64,000 nucleotides of DNA from Clostridiales bacterium (GTDB lineage Bacteria; Bacillota; Clostridia; Lachnospirales; Lachnospiraceae): positions 1-64,000 of the forward strand of contig JAJQDV010000013.1 of assembly GCA_021202015.1 (NCBI GenBank). Direction: 5' to 3'. Shown piece by piece: positions 1 through 8,401 of this stretch. A model generated the notes under the pieces. It was given only the letters and a program-made list of their open reading frames with translations. It made no database searches and was not told the DNA's origin. Made by a program: the position numbers and the translations under genes. How positions within the stretch are numbered: position 1 is the first letter of the stretch; each line of letters starts with the position of its first letter.

Positions 1-1
1 A

Positions 2-622
2 GCTATCCAGGAGCAGCTGCGTGACCCGGACGCGCCTAAGGAGGCGTTATTCGCGAATCTCGTGCGGGAGGCTTTTTTGAAAAAAGAGATCTCCGGCGTG
101 TATTTTATCGGGGACGGGTTTGACGGCGGCTGGATGCACGAGACGCTGCGGGTCGTCGGACCGAACCGTCGGGTTTTCTGCGGGAAGAACCTGTTTACCC
201 TCGGCGCCTGCTATGCCGGTTACCGGAATCTGGTCACGGAAGGATGGAATTATTATTACGACGCTCCCTATAAGCTTCAGGGAGAGGTGTCTTTGAAGGT
301 GCTGAAAGGCGGTGAACCCGGTTTTCTCCGGCTGACACGGCTGGGTGAGAACTGGTTCCTGCCGACGGAAAGCTATTATTTTCTGTATAACAGCGATCCT
401 AAGCTGGAGGTGTGGATTCGCGTCCGACAGCGAATGAATCCGCGGATCGAGACATTTACGCTGGATTATCTGCCGGACCGCGCGCCCGGCAGCATCCGGC
501 TCGGCGTTTCGGCGGTTCCCATGAGCGGGGAGGAGGTCCGGATCCGTGTGTGGGACGACGGCTTCGGGGAACTGTTCGAGTCTACGGGGAAGATCTGGGA
601 GTTTACTATGAAAGTGTCGTGA
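2..622 (+). CDS. C-terminal part of an Hsp70-like (DUF5716-type) protein, truncated by the window edge
   Basis: The frame is open from base 2 to a TGA at 620-622, so only the last ~206 residues are visible and the real start lies upstream. A GTG at 62 could initiate but has no clear ribosome-binding site and the frame continues above it. The visible part includes a Gly-Asp-Gly-Phe-Asp-Gly motif, an NRRVF..GKNLF..GACYAG segment and a C-terminal beta-rich part ending GFGELFESTGKIWEF. From memory this matches the C-terminus of Lachnospiraceae DUF5716 proteins, which have an actin/Hsp70-like ATPase fold. That is family recall; the ATPase domain itself is not in the window. Its function is unknown. 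It is followed after ~87 bp by a TPR-like gene, so a chaperone plus helper arrangement is plausible. Confidence 0.6.
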   Translation, partial: AIQEQLRDPDAPKEALFANLVREAFLKKEISGVYFIGDGFDGGWMHETLRVVGPNRRVFCGKNLFTLGACYAGYRNLVTEGWNYYYDAPYKLQGEVSLKVLKGGEPGFLRLTRLGENWFLPTESYYFLYNSDPKLEVWIRVRQRMNPRIETFTLDYLPDRAPGSIRLGVSAVPMSGEEVRIRVWDDGFGELFESTGKIWEFTMKVS

Positions 623-682
623 ATAGACAGACAGATGGACATGCTTGCATGACCAGATGACTGGATATTCGACGACTTTCAT
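602..682. repeat. Stem-loop with ATGAAAGT/ACTTTCAT arms over the stop codon
   Basis: Bases 608-625 pair with 666-682 (ATGAAAGT.GTCG..AATA against TATTCGACGACTTTCAT), giving a long hairpin that includes the upstream stop codon. The central part carries a CATG-CTTG-CATG mini-hairpin. The 17-mer TTTACTATGAAAGTGTC at 602-618 recurs, one base changed and inverted, at 1655-1671 and in part at 26590-26602. It may act as a 3' end structure or be a degenerate miniature repeat. Confidence 0.5.
621..669 (+). repeat. 49-bp intergenic repeat, copy 1
   Basis: This stretch aligns without gaps to 4402-4450 with 38 of 49 identical bases (GAATAGAC.GAC.GATGG.CATG core, GGATATT end). Both copies start at the stop codon of the upstream gene and lie just before a strong ribosome-binding site of the next gene. 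The shared position suggests a dispersed element or a conserved intercistronic RNA structure. Confidence 0.5.
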
Positions 683-708
683 AGATAGATGTATAAAAGG
701 AGGCTGCC

Positions 709-1515
709 ATGCTTCGTCTGATTGAGGGAAATAAAACAGAGCATCCGTTTTCACATGAAAATCTGCCGGTGCGTTTTTACAGCATGGAGGAGCTCTGTTA
801 TTTTATGGAGACCAATATGTATCTGATCGATTCTTCCTGGCTGGGGGAGGATCTGTTCTCCTGGCTGGAAAAGGAGCTGGATGCGGGCGTGCTGGCCGCT
901 ACCCTGCGTTCTGAGTGGCGAAAATCGAAGGATATCTATGCCTGTGCGGAGAGGATTTTATCCGAATCCGGATACTACGATGAGGCGGGGCTCGATCGAA
1001 TCGCGGCTCTGCTCGACCGGATGCGGGGAAAGACGAAGATGGAGAGGCGCAAAATGCGCGGCGACCTGTTTCTGGACGCAGGGAAATACCGCAAAGCCGC
1101 CCTTACCTACATGGAGCTTCTGGAGGAAGAGTACGAGATACAGATGACTGAGGAACTGCGGGGGAATATTTTTCATAATCTGGGTGTCGTCTATGCGCGT
1201 CTGTTTCTGTTCCCGGAAGCGGCCCGGATGTTCGCGAAGGCCTACGCGCTCAGAAAGACGGACGGGAGCAGGGACGCCTATCTGTATGCCATGAATTATG
1301 TGGATGATTCCTGTACGGTCGAGGAGGGCGGAATGGACCTGAATTTCAATGTGATGCGGGACGCCTTAAACCGCCTGACGGAAGCGGCGGATGATCCGGA
1401 GAATTACGCGGAGCGAAAGGAAGCCTCCGCGGCGGCGTCCGCTTTCGACTGGAAGGCCGCGCAGGAGAAGCTTCTGCTCAGATGGAGCGAGTCTTACCGG
1501 GAAATGGTACGGTGA
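709..1515 (+). CDS. Hypothetical TPR-like protein next to the Hsp70-like gene
   Basis: A 268-residue, acidic, helix-rich, apparently cytoplasmic protein with an ATG preceded by AGGAGG at 698-703. Residues ~110-190 look like two tetratricopeptide-type helical pairs (GDLFLDAGKYRKAALTYMELL, then NIFHNLGVVYARLFLFPEAARMFAKAY), a fold that usually binds protein partners. No catalytic motif or signal peptide is evident. It is probably co-transcribed with the DUF5716-like gene upstream. TPR proteins often work as co-chaperones or adaptors of Hsp70-like ATPases, so a partnership is inferred from context only. No specific function can be assigned. Confidence 0.6.
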   Translation: MLRLIEGNKTEHPFSHENLPVRFYSMEELCYFMETNMYLIDSSWLGEDLFSWLEKELDAGVLAATLRSEWRKSKDIYACAERILSESGYYDEAGLDRIAALLDRMRGKTKMERRKMRGDLFLDAGKYRKAALTYMELLEEEYEIQMTEELRGNIFHNLGVVYARLFLFPEAARMFAKAYALRKTDGSRDAYLYAMNYVDDSCTVEEGGMDLNFNVMRDALNRLTEAADDPENYAERKEASAAASAFDWKAAQEKLLLRWSESYREMVR

Positions 1516-1533
1516 GGAAAAAGGAAAATATTA

Positions 1534-1562
1534 TTTACAACAAAAATGAAATGTAGTATAAT
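1534..1562 (+). promoter_or_regulatory. Sigma-A-type promoter upstream of the pantothenate operon
   Basis: TTTACA (1534-1539), a 17-bp spacer and TATAAT (1557-1562). It is the best promoter match in the gap and points toward the DUF2520-panBCD-coaBC operon, about 300 bp ahead of the first start codon. Confidence 0.65.
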
Positions 1563-1565
1563 CTC

Positions 1566-1606
1566 ACGCGGATGGTATTCTGAAAAGAAACTGTACCGCG
1601 TTTTTT
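1566..1606 (+). terminator. Terminator-like hairpin after the 1534 promoter
   Basis: ACGCGG (1566-1571) pairs with CCGCGT (1596-1601), followed by a run of six T. It lies directly downstream of the -10 box. It could attenuate transcription into the pan operon or end the upstream TPR gene's transcript. The 5' arm overlaps the expected transcription start, which weakens the attenuator reading. Confidence 0.4.
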
Positions 1607-1716
1607 CATTTTTTATTTGAATCGGAGCTTATATTACGATATGAAAGCTGAACAGACACTTTCATGGTAAATGAGACTTCACGATCCCGCCGGACGGATG
1701 ATGATCGGCAACCGGA

Positions 1717-1765
1717 TTTTTTTATCATATAGGAAAGTTCTCCAAACTTCCTAAATGATAAAAAA
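1717..1765. repeat. AT-rich palindromic repeat, copy 1
   Basis: TTTATCATATAGGAA..GTT-CTCC-AA.CTTCCTAAATGATAAA forms a long hairpin followed by ACGCTCCGC. Nearly the same hairpin and flank occur at 8701-8747, and a shorter relative at 14368-14403. Its symmetric A and T runs would let it end transcription in both directions. Confidence 0.6.
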
Positions 1766-1867
1766 CGCTCCGCTGTGGATGCGCCAAGGCGCATTCTTTT
1801 TCAAGCGACAGGAGATTCCTGCCCTGTGTTTTCCGGGAGCCCGCGTCAGAGGAATGGAGGGATGCTT

Positions 1868-2710
1868 ATGGACATTGGTTTTATCGGCGCAGGGAAAGTG
1901 GGCTTCTCCATGGGGAAGTATCTGACTGAGCGCGGCAGACGTGTGACGGGCTATTACAGCCGCAGTCCGCGGTCTTCACTGGAAGCAGCAGAGTTTACGC
2001 AGTCCGGACAGTATCCGGATATCGCGGGTCTGGTCCGGGAGAGTGACATGATCTTCCTGACTGTACCGGACGGGGCGATCGCCCCGGTATGGGATCAGGT
2101 AAAGCGGCTTCCGATTCAAAATAAGATGATCTTACACTGCAGCGGATTTTTAAGTTCCGCGGTCTTTTCAGATATCGGGGGTACTCACGCCTTCGGTTAT
2201 TCCATCCATCCGCTTCTGGCGGTCAACGACAGATATACTTCATGGGAGAAGCTGGGCTCCGCCGTTTTTACGATCGAGGGAGCCGGGGAACATCTGGATT
2301 TTCTAAAGAATATGTTCGAAAGCTTCGGAAATACGGTGGAGGTGATCTCCGCGGAGCATAAGGCGCTCTATCACGCGGCGGCGGCAATGGCCAGCAATCT
2401 CTATGTGGGGCTCGCCGGATTATGTGAGGAGCTGCTTTGCGGCTGCGGGTTTTCACCGGAAAACGCGCACACGGCGCTGATCCCGCTCATTCTGGGAAAC
2501 GTGCAGAATATCGCGGATGTCGGACCGGCTGCGGCGCTGACCGGACCGATCGAGCGGAATGACGCGGACACGGTGGCTGCCCATCTCGGCTGCCTGCCGG
2601 AAGAATCGCGGGAGGTCTATCGCGTATTGTCCGGACAGGTGCTGAAAGTGGCAAAGCAAAAACACCCGGAACGGGATTATGGCAGATTGGAAGGGGAATT
2701 ACGGAAATGA
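1868..2710 (+). CDS. Rossmann-like / DUF2520 dehydrogenase-like protein in the pantothenate operon
   Basis: A 280-residue protein starting [16 protein letters not shown], a classic GxGxxG NAD(P)-binding Rossmann motif at residues ~5-12, followed by an all-helical C-terminal half containing [13 protein letters not shown], typical of DUF2520. The ATG at 1868 is chosen because GGAGG (1856-1860) is 7 bp ahead; an ATG at 1862 is too close. It resembles 2-dehydropantoate reductase and pyrroline-5-carboxylate reductase-like folds. The gene ends in an ATGA overlap with panB and no panE is seen, so it may supply or replace ketopantoate reduction. That role is inferred from context only. Confidence 0.8.
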   Translation: MDIGFIGAGKVGFSMGKYLTERGRRVTGYYSRSPRSSLEAAEFTQSGQYPDIAGLVRESDMIFLTVPDGAIAPVWDQVKRLPIQNKMILHCSGFLSSAVFSDIGGTHAFGYSIHPLLAVNDRYTSWEKLGSAVFTIEGAGEHLDFLKNMFESFGNTVEVISAEHKALYHAAAAMASNLYVGLAGLCEELLCGCGFSPENAHTALIPLILGNVQNIADVGPAAALTGPIERNDADTVAAHLGCLPEESREVYRVLSGQVLKVAKQKHPERDYGRLEGELRK

Positions 2711-3540
2711 AAAAGACAATCGCGACGTTAAAGAAGATGAAAGAGGAAAAGGACAGGATCACCATGCTGACCTGTTATGATTACTCCACGGCGAAGCTGA
2801 TGGACGCGGCGGGCGTGGACGTCCTGCTGATCGGGGATTCTCTCGGCAATACGATACTCGGATATGAGGATACGCTGCCGGTCACGATGGAGGATATGAT
2901 CCATCACACCGCGGCCGTGGCGCGCGGGACAAAGGAAGCGCTGGTCATCGCGGATATGCCTTTTATGTCCTACCAGACGTCTGTTTATGACGCTGTTGTA
3001 AATGCCGGTCGTCTGATCAAGGAGGGGCACGCGAATGTGGTGAAGCTGGAGGGCGGCGCACGGGTCTGCGAACAGATCGAGGCGATCGTCCGCGCGGATA
3101 TTCCGGTGTGCGCGCATATCGGCCTGACGCCGCAGTCTGTAAACGCGTTCGGCGGTTTTAAGGTGCAGGGAAAGAGCGAGGAGGCGGCGAGAGAGCTTCT
3201 CGAGGACGCAAAAAAGGTCGAGGCGGCCGGGGCGAGTATGGTCGTGCTCGAGGGGATTCCGGCGAAGCTGGCTGCCGTTATCACCCGGTCGATTGATATC
3301 CCGACGATAGGGATCGGAGCGGGCGCGGACTGTGACGGCCAGGTGCTTGTGTATCAGGATATGCTCGGGATGTTTACGGACTATGTGCCGAAATTTGTGA
3401 AGCAGTTCGCAAACGTCGGAGAGGTGATGACCGGCGCGTTCACGGATTATATGAGGGAAGTGAAGGCCGGGACATTTCCGGCGGCGGAGCACACGTATAA
3501 GATTGCGGATGAGATTATAGAGAAGATTTCAGAAGAATGA
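2707..3540 (+). CDS. panB: 3-methyl-2-oxobutanoate hydroxymethyltransferase PanB
   Basis: PanB transfers a hydroxymethyl group from 5,10-methylene-tetrahydrofolate to 2-ketoisovalerate to give ketopantoate, the first committed pantothenate step, in the cytoplasm. The 277-residue protein has the family landmarks [12 protein letters not shown], the metal-binding Asp in LIGDSLGN (~D44), the [13 protein letters not shown] loop, [16 protein letters not shown] and [15 protein letters not shown]. Length is normal for the family. Its ATG overlaps the upstream stop as ATGA, indicating translational coupling. Confidence 0.97.
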   Translation: MKKTIATLKKMKEEKDRITMLTCYDYSTAKLMDAAGVDVLLIGDSLGNTILGYEDTLPVTMEDMIHHTAAVARGTKEALVIADMPFMSYQTSVYDAVVNAGRLIKEGHANVVKLEGGARVCEQIEAIVRADIPVCAHIGLTPQSVNAFGGFKVQGKSEEAARELLEDAKKVEAAGASMVVLEGIPAKLAAVITRSIDIPTIGIGAGADCDGQVLVYQDMLGMFTDYVPKFVKQFANVGEVMTGAFTDYMREVKAGTFPAAEHTYKIADEIIEKISEE

Positions 3541-3552
3541 GGAATTTATACT

Positions 3553-4407
3553 ATGAAAATTATAGAAAAGATAAGAGATATAAAAGATATTGTCAGAGAA
3601 TGGAAGAAAGAAGGTTTCAGCATCGGCTTCGTTCCGACGATGGGCTATCTGCATGAGGGGCACGGCAGCCTGATCAAAAGGGCGCGGGAGGAAAATGACC
3701 GGGTGGTCGTGAGTATTTTCGTGAATCCGATGCAGTTCGGTCCGAGTGAGGACCTGGCGAGTTATCCGCGGGATCTCGAAAAGGACAGCGCTTACTGCGA
3801 GCGCCTGGGTGCGGATCTGATCTTTCATCCGGAACCGGAGGAAATGTATAAGGATGGATTCAGTTCGTATGTGGATATGTCGGTGCTGACGGAGGAACTC
3901 TGCGGGCTGAGCCGTCCCGTACATTTCCGAGGGGTCTGTACGGTCCTGACGAAGCTGTTCAATATCGTACAGCCGGACCGGGCCTACTTCGGTCAGAAGG
4001 ACGCCCAGCAGCTCGCGGTCGTGAAGCATATGGTGGAGGACCTGAATATGAATCTCGAGATCGTCGGCTGTCCGATCATCCGCGAGGAGGACGGTCTGGC
4101 GAAAAGCTCCCGGAATACGTATCTGTCGGCCGAAGAGCGCAAGGCGGCGCTTATTTTAAGTAAAACGATCCTTCTCGGCGAAAAGATGGTGGAAGAGGGC
4201 GAGCGTGACGCAGACAGACTGGTAGAGGTCATGAAGGCGAATATCGCCACGGAGCCGCTGGCCAGAATTGATTATGTGAAAGCCGTTGACGGCCTGACCA
4301 TGCAGCAGGTAAAAGAGGTAAAACCTTCCGTGCTCGTGGCCATGGCGGTCTATATCGGAAAGACGAGATTAATAGACAACTTTAGCGTTGAAAGCGCTGT
4401 GGAATAG
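3553..4407 (+). CDS. panC: Pantothenate synthetase PanC
   Basis: PanC condenses pantoate with beta-alanine using ATP, via a pantoyl-adenylate. The 284-residue protein carries the nucleotidyltransferase signature [12 protein letters not shown] (HxGH-type, residues ~27-37), [23 protein letters not shown] and the KSSRNTYLS loop that closes on ATP. It lies 12 bp after panB. The stop codon TAG (4405-4407) is inside the start of a 49-bp repeat shared with the end of the first gene of the window. Confidence 0.97.
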   Translation: MKIIEKIRDIKDIVREWKKEGFSIGFVPTMGYLHEGHGSLIKRAREENDRVVVSIFVNPMQFGPSEDLASYPRDLEKDSAYCERLGADLIFHPEPEEMYKDGFSSYVDMSVLTEELCGLSRPVHFRGVCTVLTKLFNIVQPDRAYFGQKDAQQLAVVKHMVEDLNMNLEIVGCPIIREEDGLAKSSRNTYLSAEERKAALILSKTILLGEKMVEEGERDADRLVEVMKANIATEPLARIDYVKAVDGLTMQQVKEVKPSVLVAMAVYIGKTRLIDNFSVESAVE

Positions 4408-4450
4408 ACGGACGGATGGGCATGTTTACATGCACAGACGGACGGATATT
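4402..4450 (+). repeat. 49-bp intergenic repeat, copy 2
   Basis: Aligned to 621-669 with 38 of 49 identities. It contains a GCATG-TTTA-CATGC mini-hairpin and two direct GACGGACGGAT copies. It begins at the panC stop codon and ends ~36 bp before the panD start. Confidence 0.5.
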
Positions 4451-4486
4451 GCAAAGTCTGACGGAAATGAGCAGGAGGAAGCGATT

Positions 4487-4894
4487 ATGAACATTACCAT
4501 GCTGAAGGGAAAGATCCATCGCGCGGCGGTGACCCAGGCAGAGCTGGATTATGTGGGCAGTATCACCATCGATGAGGATCTCATGGACGCGGCCGGCATT
4601 CTGGAATATGAGAAGGTTCAGGTGGTGGACATTAATAACGGGAACCGACTTGACACCTATACCATCGCCGGGGAACGCGGGAGCGGGGTGGTCTGTCTGA
4701 ACGGAGCGGCCGCGCGCTGTTGCAGCGTGGGAGACCGAATTATCATCATGTCCTATGCGGAGATGACGCCGGAGGAGGCAAAATCACACCGGCCGGCGGT
4801 CGTATTTGTGGATGATCAAAACCGGATCCGCCGAGTGACCGCCTATGAAAAGCACGGCCGGCTGTTCGAGCAGGAAGTTTCTGTCAGAAGATGA
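4487..4894 (+). CDS. panD: Aspartate 1-decarboxylase PanD
   Basis: PanD makes beta-alanine from L-aspartate, feeding PanC. It is a pyruvoyl enzyme that cleaves itself between Gly24 and Ser25; the DYVGSIT motif is present here at residues 21-27. The 135-residue length and motifs [16 protein letters not shown] and NGAAAR are typical of the family. The ATG at 4487 is chosen because GGAGGA (4473-4478) precedes it and the protein then begins [13 protein letters not shown], the usual PanD N-terminus. Confidence 0.97.
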   Translation: MNITMLKGKIHRAAVTQAELDYVGSITIDEDLMDAAGILEYEKVQVVDINNGNRLDTYTIAGERGSGVVCLNGAAARCCSVGDRIIIMSYAEMTPEEAKSHRPAVVFVDDQNRIRRVTAYEKHGRLFEQEVSVRR

Positions 4895-4937
4895 AACCCG
4901 AACCGGATCGCATCGCCTTTCAGAAAAGGAGGAAGTT

Positions 4938-6125
4938 ATGTTACAGGGAAAAACGGTTGTTCTCGGCGTGACAGGAAGCATCGCTGCCTATAAGATCGCG
5001 AATCTGGCCAGCATGCTCGTAAAACAGCATGCGGAGGTTCATGTTATCATGACAGAAAACGCGGTCAATTTTATCAATCCCATCACATTTGAGACGCTGA
5101 CGAACCATAAATGTCTGGTGGATACATTTGACCGCAATTTCCAGTTCCATGTAGCGCATGTGAATCTGGCGGCGCAGGCGGACGTCATGCTGATCGCCCC
5201 GGCCTCCGCCGATGTGATCGGGAAGCTTGCGGGAGGAATCGCGGATGATATGCTGACGACGACAGCTCTGGCCTGTAAGGCTCCGATGCTCATCGCTCCG
5301 GCGATGAACACATATATGTACGAAAATCCCATATTGCAGGATAACCTCAGGAAGCTTGAATCCTGTGGGAAGGAAATCATCGAGCCCGCCAGCGGGATGC
5401 TCGCCTGCCGGGATATCGGAAAGGGAAAGATGCCGGAGCCGGAGATCCTGATGCAATATATTCTCCGCACGATCGCCATGGAGAAAGATCTGGCGGGAAA
5501 ACGGGTGCTGGTCACTGCGGGACCGACGCGGGAGGCGATCGATCCGGTCCGCTATATCACGAATTATTCCACCGGGAAGATGGGGTATGCCATCGCGCAG
5601 AACGCGATGCTGCGCGGCGCGAAGGTGACGCTGGTTTCCGGACCCTGTAACATCCTGCCGCCGATGTTTACGGAGTTTTATCCGGTGATTTCCGCGCAGG
5701 ATATGTACGAGGCCGTGATGGAGCGTCAGGCGGAATCGGACATTGTCATCATGACGGCGGCTGTGGCGGACTACAGACCCGCTCAGGTCAGTGAGGAGAA
5801 AATCAAGAAAAAGGACGGGGAACTGATCCTTCCGCTGACCCGCACGAACGATATCCTCCGGACGCTGGGGGAAAAGAAGCGCTCCGATCAGTTTCTCTGC
5901 GGTTTTTCCATGGAAACGCAGAATATGCTGGAGAATTCCAGAGCAAAGATTCGCAAAAAGAATCTCGATATGATCGTTGCGAATAACCTGAAGGTGGATG
6001 GCGCCGGATTCGGTACGGACACCAATGTGATCACGATCATTACGCCGGATTCCGAGCAGGAGCTGCCGCTGATGAGCAAGGCGGAGGCGGCGGGGCGCAT
6101 ACTGGATGCGATCATTGCTTCGTGA
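4938..6125 (+). CDS. coaBC: Bifunctional phosphopantothenoylcysteine decarboxylase / phosphopantothenate-cysteine ligase CoaBC
   Basis: CoaBC carries out the second and third steps of CoA synthesis from pantothenate. The 395-residue protein has an N-terminal FMN-dependent CoaC domain (VTGSIAAYK near residue 10, the APAMNTYMYENP substrate-recognition loop) and, from about residue 185, a CoaB ligase domain (VTAGPTREAIDPVRYITNYSTGKMG, TAAVADYRP). The ATG at 4938 follows AAAGGAGGA; the frame is open further upstream but overlaps panD without a better site. This places de novo pantothenate and early CoA steps in one operon. Confidence 0.96.
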   Translation: MLQGKTVVLGVTGSIAAYKIANLASMLVKQHAEVHVIMTENAVNFINPITFETLTNHKCLVDTFDRNFQFHVAHVNLAAQADVMLIAPASADVIGKLAGGIADDMLTTTALACKAPMLIAPAMNTYMYENPILQDNLRKLESCGKEIIEPASGMLACRDIGKGKMPEPEILMQYILRTIAMEKDLAGKRVLVTAGPTREAIDPVRYITNYSTGKMGYAIAQNAMLRGAKVTLVSGPCNILPPMFTEFYPVISAQDMYEAVMERQAESDIVIMTAAVADYRPAQVSEEKIKKKDGELILPLTRTNDILRTLGEKKRSDQFLCGFSMETQNMLENSRAKIRKKNLDMIVANNLKVDGAGFGTDTNVITIITPDSEQELPLMSKAEAAGRILDAIIAS

Positions 6126-6178
6126 GCAGATAAAAAACATTGAATTTACAGTGCTTTCGTTCTGTCAAGAAAAAACAC

Positions 6179-6207
6179 TTGACACCTGTGCGGATCTGTG
6201 CTACCCT
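6179..6207 (+). promoter_or_regulatory. Promoter of ylxM-ffh, positioned for a possibly leaderless transcript
   Basis: TTGACA (6179-6184), a 17-bp spacer and TACCCT (6202-6207). The -35 box is perfect and the -10 is weak. Only 7 bp separate the -10 box from a GTG in frame with ylxM at 6215, so transcription could start at or next to that codon. Confidence 0.5.
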
Positions 6208-6223
6208 ACCGTAGGTGATTGAC

Positions 6224-6565
6224 ATGGAGAAGATCGGGCAGCAGGTATTTTTATATGATTTTTATGGAGAATTGCTGACGGATCACCAGAAGAGCGTGTA
6301 TGAGGATATCGTTTTAAACGATCTGTCTCTCAGCGAGATCGCGGAAGAACGCGGGATCAGCCGTCAGGGAGTGCACGATCTGGTGAAGCGGTGCGACCGT
6401 ATTTTGAATGCTTATGAGGAAAAGCTGCATCTGGTGGAGCGTTTCCTGAAGACCCGCGAGGATGTCACACGGATTCGTGATCTGTCCGCGGAAGAGGTCG
6501 GAGACAACGCCGGGGTGCTGGCGCAGATTCATCGGATTTCCGAACGGATTTTAAAGGAACTGTAA
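6224..6565 (+). CDS. ylxM: YlxM/p13-like helix-turn-helix protein
   Basis: A 113-residue protein (116 if the in-frame GTG at 6215 is used) with a sigma-70 region-4-like helix-turn-helix: HQKSVYEDIVLNDLSLSEIAEERGISRQGVHDLVKR at residues ~22-56. In Firmicutes YlxM sits just before ffh and is thought to modulate the signal recognition particle GTPases; here ffh follows after 45 bp. ATG 6224 is preferred because AGGTG lies 6 bp before it, but the promoter spacing allows a leaderless GTG start at 6215. Confidence 0.88.
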   Translation: MEKIGQQVFLYDFYGELLTDHQKSVYEDIVLNDLSLSEIAEERGISRQGVHDLVKRCDRILNAYEEKLHLVERFLKTREDVTRIRDLSAEEVGDNAGVLAQIHRISERILKEL

Positions 6566-6610
6566 AGGAAAGCGACTCTTTCATTGACGGGCTGCGGAAT
6601 GGAGATTTAT

Positions 6611-7990
6611 ATGGCGTTTGACAGTTTATCAGAAAAACTTCAGAATGTGTTTAAAAATCTGAGAAGCAAGGGCCGCCTGACGGAAGCTGATGTGAAGTCC
6701 GCAATGAAGGAGGTCAAGATGGCTCTCCTCGAGGCGGATGTGAACTTCCGCGTGGTGAAGCAGTTTGTGAAGGCTGTGGAGGAGCGCGCGGTCGGCTCTG
6801 ACGTGATGAACGGCCTGAACCCCGGCCAGATGGTTGTCAAGATCGTGAATGAGGAAATGGTCAGAATGATGGGCTCCGAGACGGCTGAGATACAGCTGAA
6901 TCCGGGTCAGGCCACTACGATCATCATGATGGCGGGACTTCAGGGCGCCGGCAAGACGACGACCACGGCAAAGCTCGCCGGGAAGTATAAGCTGAAGGGG
7001 AAGAAACCGCTTCTGGTTGCCTGCGACGTTTATCGCCCTGCTGCGATTCAGCAGCTGCAGATCAACGGCGAGAAGCAGGACGTTGAGGTGTTTTCCATGG
7101 GAACCGGGCATAAGCCGGTGGATATCGCGAAGGCTGCCGTGGAGCACGCGGCGAAGAACGGAAATAATATCATTATTTTAGATACGGCGGGACGGCTTCA
7201 TATCGATGAGGATATGATGAACGAGCTGTCTGAGATCAAGGCACATGTGGCTGTAGATCAGACGGTACTCGTGGTGGACGCCATGACCGGGCAGGACGCG
7301 GTCAATGTGGCGGGCACCTTTGATGAGAAGATCGGGATCGACGGTGTGATCCTGACAAAGTTGGACGGCGACACCAGAGGCGGCGCCGCGCTTTCCATCC
7401 GGGCCGTGACCGGCAAACCGATCTTTTACGCCGGCATGGGTGAGAAGCTGTCCGATCTGGAACAGTTCTATCCGGAGCGTATGGCGTCCAGGATCCTGGG
7501 GATGGGAGATGTTCTCTCCCTGATCGAGAAGGCGGAGGCCGAGCTCGATGAAGAGAAGGCTGCTGAGATGGAGCAGCGCATGCGGAAGGCGGAGTTTTCC
7601 TTTAACGATTATCTCGAGTCCATGAACCAGATGAAGAAGATGGGCGGCCTGACCAGCGTGCTCAGCATGATGCCCGGCATGGGCGGTTCCCAGATGAAAC
7701 AGATCGAGGACGCGATGGACGATAAGAAGATGGCGCGGATTGAGGGGATCATCTATTCCATGACCCCCGCGGAGAGGGACGATCCGTCTCTGCTGAATCC
7801 GGGCAGAAAACGCCGCATCGCCCAGGGCGCCGGCGTTGACATCAGCGAGGTCAACCGTCTGGTCAAGCAGTTTGAGCAGGCGCGCAAGATGATGAAACAG
7901 ATGTCCGGCGGAAAAAAGGGCAGACGGGGTCTCGGAATTCCCGGTGGTTTTGGCGGTAAAATGGGAGGCTTTAAGGGCCTGCCGTTTTAA
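6611..7990 (+). CDS. ffh: Signal recognition particle GTPase Ffh
   Basis: Ffh binds signal sequences on nascent chains together with SRP RNA and delivers ribosomes to FtsY at the membrane. The 459-residue protein has an N-terminal helical domain, a GTPase domain (Walker A GLQGAGKTTTTAKLA near residue 108, DTAGRLHID, TKLDGDTRGG) and a methionine-rich M domain from about residue 320 (MNQMKKMGG, SMMPGMGG). The start at 6611 gives MAFDSLSEKL, the normal N-terminus, with GGAG at 6601-6604. Confidence 0.97.
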   Translation: MAFDSLSEKLQNVFKNLRSKGRLTEADVKSAMKEVKMALLEADVNFRVVKQFVKAVEERAVGSDVMNGLNPGQMVVKIVNEEMVRMMGSETAEIQLNPGQATTIIMMAGLQGAGKTTTTAKLAGKYKLKGKKPLLVACDVYRPAAIQQLQINGEKQDVEVFSMGTGHKPVDIAKAAVEHAAKNGNNIIILDTAGRLHIDEDMMNELSEIKAHVAVDQTVLVVDAMTGQDAVNVAGTFDEKIGIDGVILTKLDGDTRGGAALSIRAVTGKPIFYAGMGEKLSDLEQFYPERMASRILGMGDVLSLIEKAEAELDEEKAAEMEQRMRKAEFSFNDYLESMNQMKKMGGLTSVLSMMPGMGGSQMKQIEDAMDDKKMARIEGIIYSMTPAERDDPSLLNPGRKRRIAQGAGVDISEVNRLVKQFEQARKMMKQMSGGKKGRRGLGIPGGFGGKMGGFKGLPF

Positions 7991-8134
7991 GCAGCGCGTA
8001 AAGCGCGATAGAGAGAATATGATTTCTCAAAATCAGAAAACATGTAACTGAGAAGGATTTATATTGAACGACAAAAATAAGTTGTCATTCCATGTAAACA
8101 GTTACGAAAATATATCGGCAGGAGGTGAAGTACG

Positions 8135-8380
8135 ATGGCAGTAAAGATCAGATTGCGCAGAATGGGACAGAAGAAGGCTCCTTTTTACAGAATTGTGGTA
8201 GCCGACTCCAGAAGCCCGCGCGATGGCAGGTTTATCGAGGAGATCGGTTACTATGATCCGACAAAGGATCCGTCCGTAATCCGCGTAGATGAGGAAGCAG
8301 CAAAAAAATGGCTGGCAAACGGCGCTCAGCCCACTCAGACAGTAGATAAGATCCTGAAGATTGCCGGCATTGAGAGGTAG
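8135..8380 (+). CDS. rpsP: 30S ribosomal protein S16
   Basis: An 81-residue small-subunit protein with the characteristic [42 protein letters not shown] start region and typical length. GGAGG (8121-8125) precedes the ATG. It sits 144 bp downstream of ffh. The leader between them contains distant complementary arms, GTAACTG (about 8045-8051) and CAGTTAC (about 8099-8105), which may form an RNA structure. khpA follows after 21 bp, the usual rpsP-khpA order. Confidence 0.97.
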   Translation: MAVKIRLRRMGQKKAPFYRIVVADSRSPRDGRFIEEIGYYDPTKDPSVIRVDEEAAKKWLANGAQPTQTVDKILKIAGIER

Positions 8381-8401
8381 TGGACCTGTGAGGAAAACGA
8401 A

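Larger units (their letters stand above)
1516..1867. other. 352-bp intergenic region: promoter, hairpins, repeats, no gene
   Basis: The gap before the pantothenate operon contains a strong sigma-A-like promoter (1534-1562), a GC hairpin followed by a T-run (1566-1606), an inverted copy of the ATGAAAGTGTC repeat (1641-1671), a long AT-rich palindrome (1717-1765) and a final ATGCGCC-AA-GGCGCAT hairpin with a T-run near 1778-1800. A short reverse-strand reading frame here (1606-1794) crosses these hairpins and has no gene-like support. Confidence 0.6.

Noticed and set aside
1606..1794. Small reverse-strand frame in the pan upstream gap
   Set aside because: It is built from the intergenic hairpins and repeat copies and has no ribosome-binding site.
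4941..6140. 399-residue reverse-strand reading frame opposite coaBC
   Set aside because: The forward strand is a clear CoaBC; the reverse product is Arg/His-rich, has no motif and arises from GC-rich codon usage.
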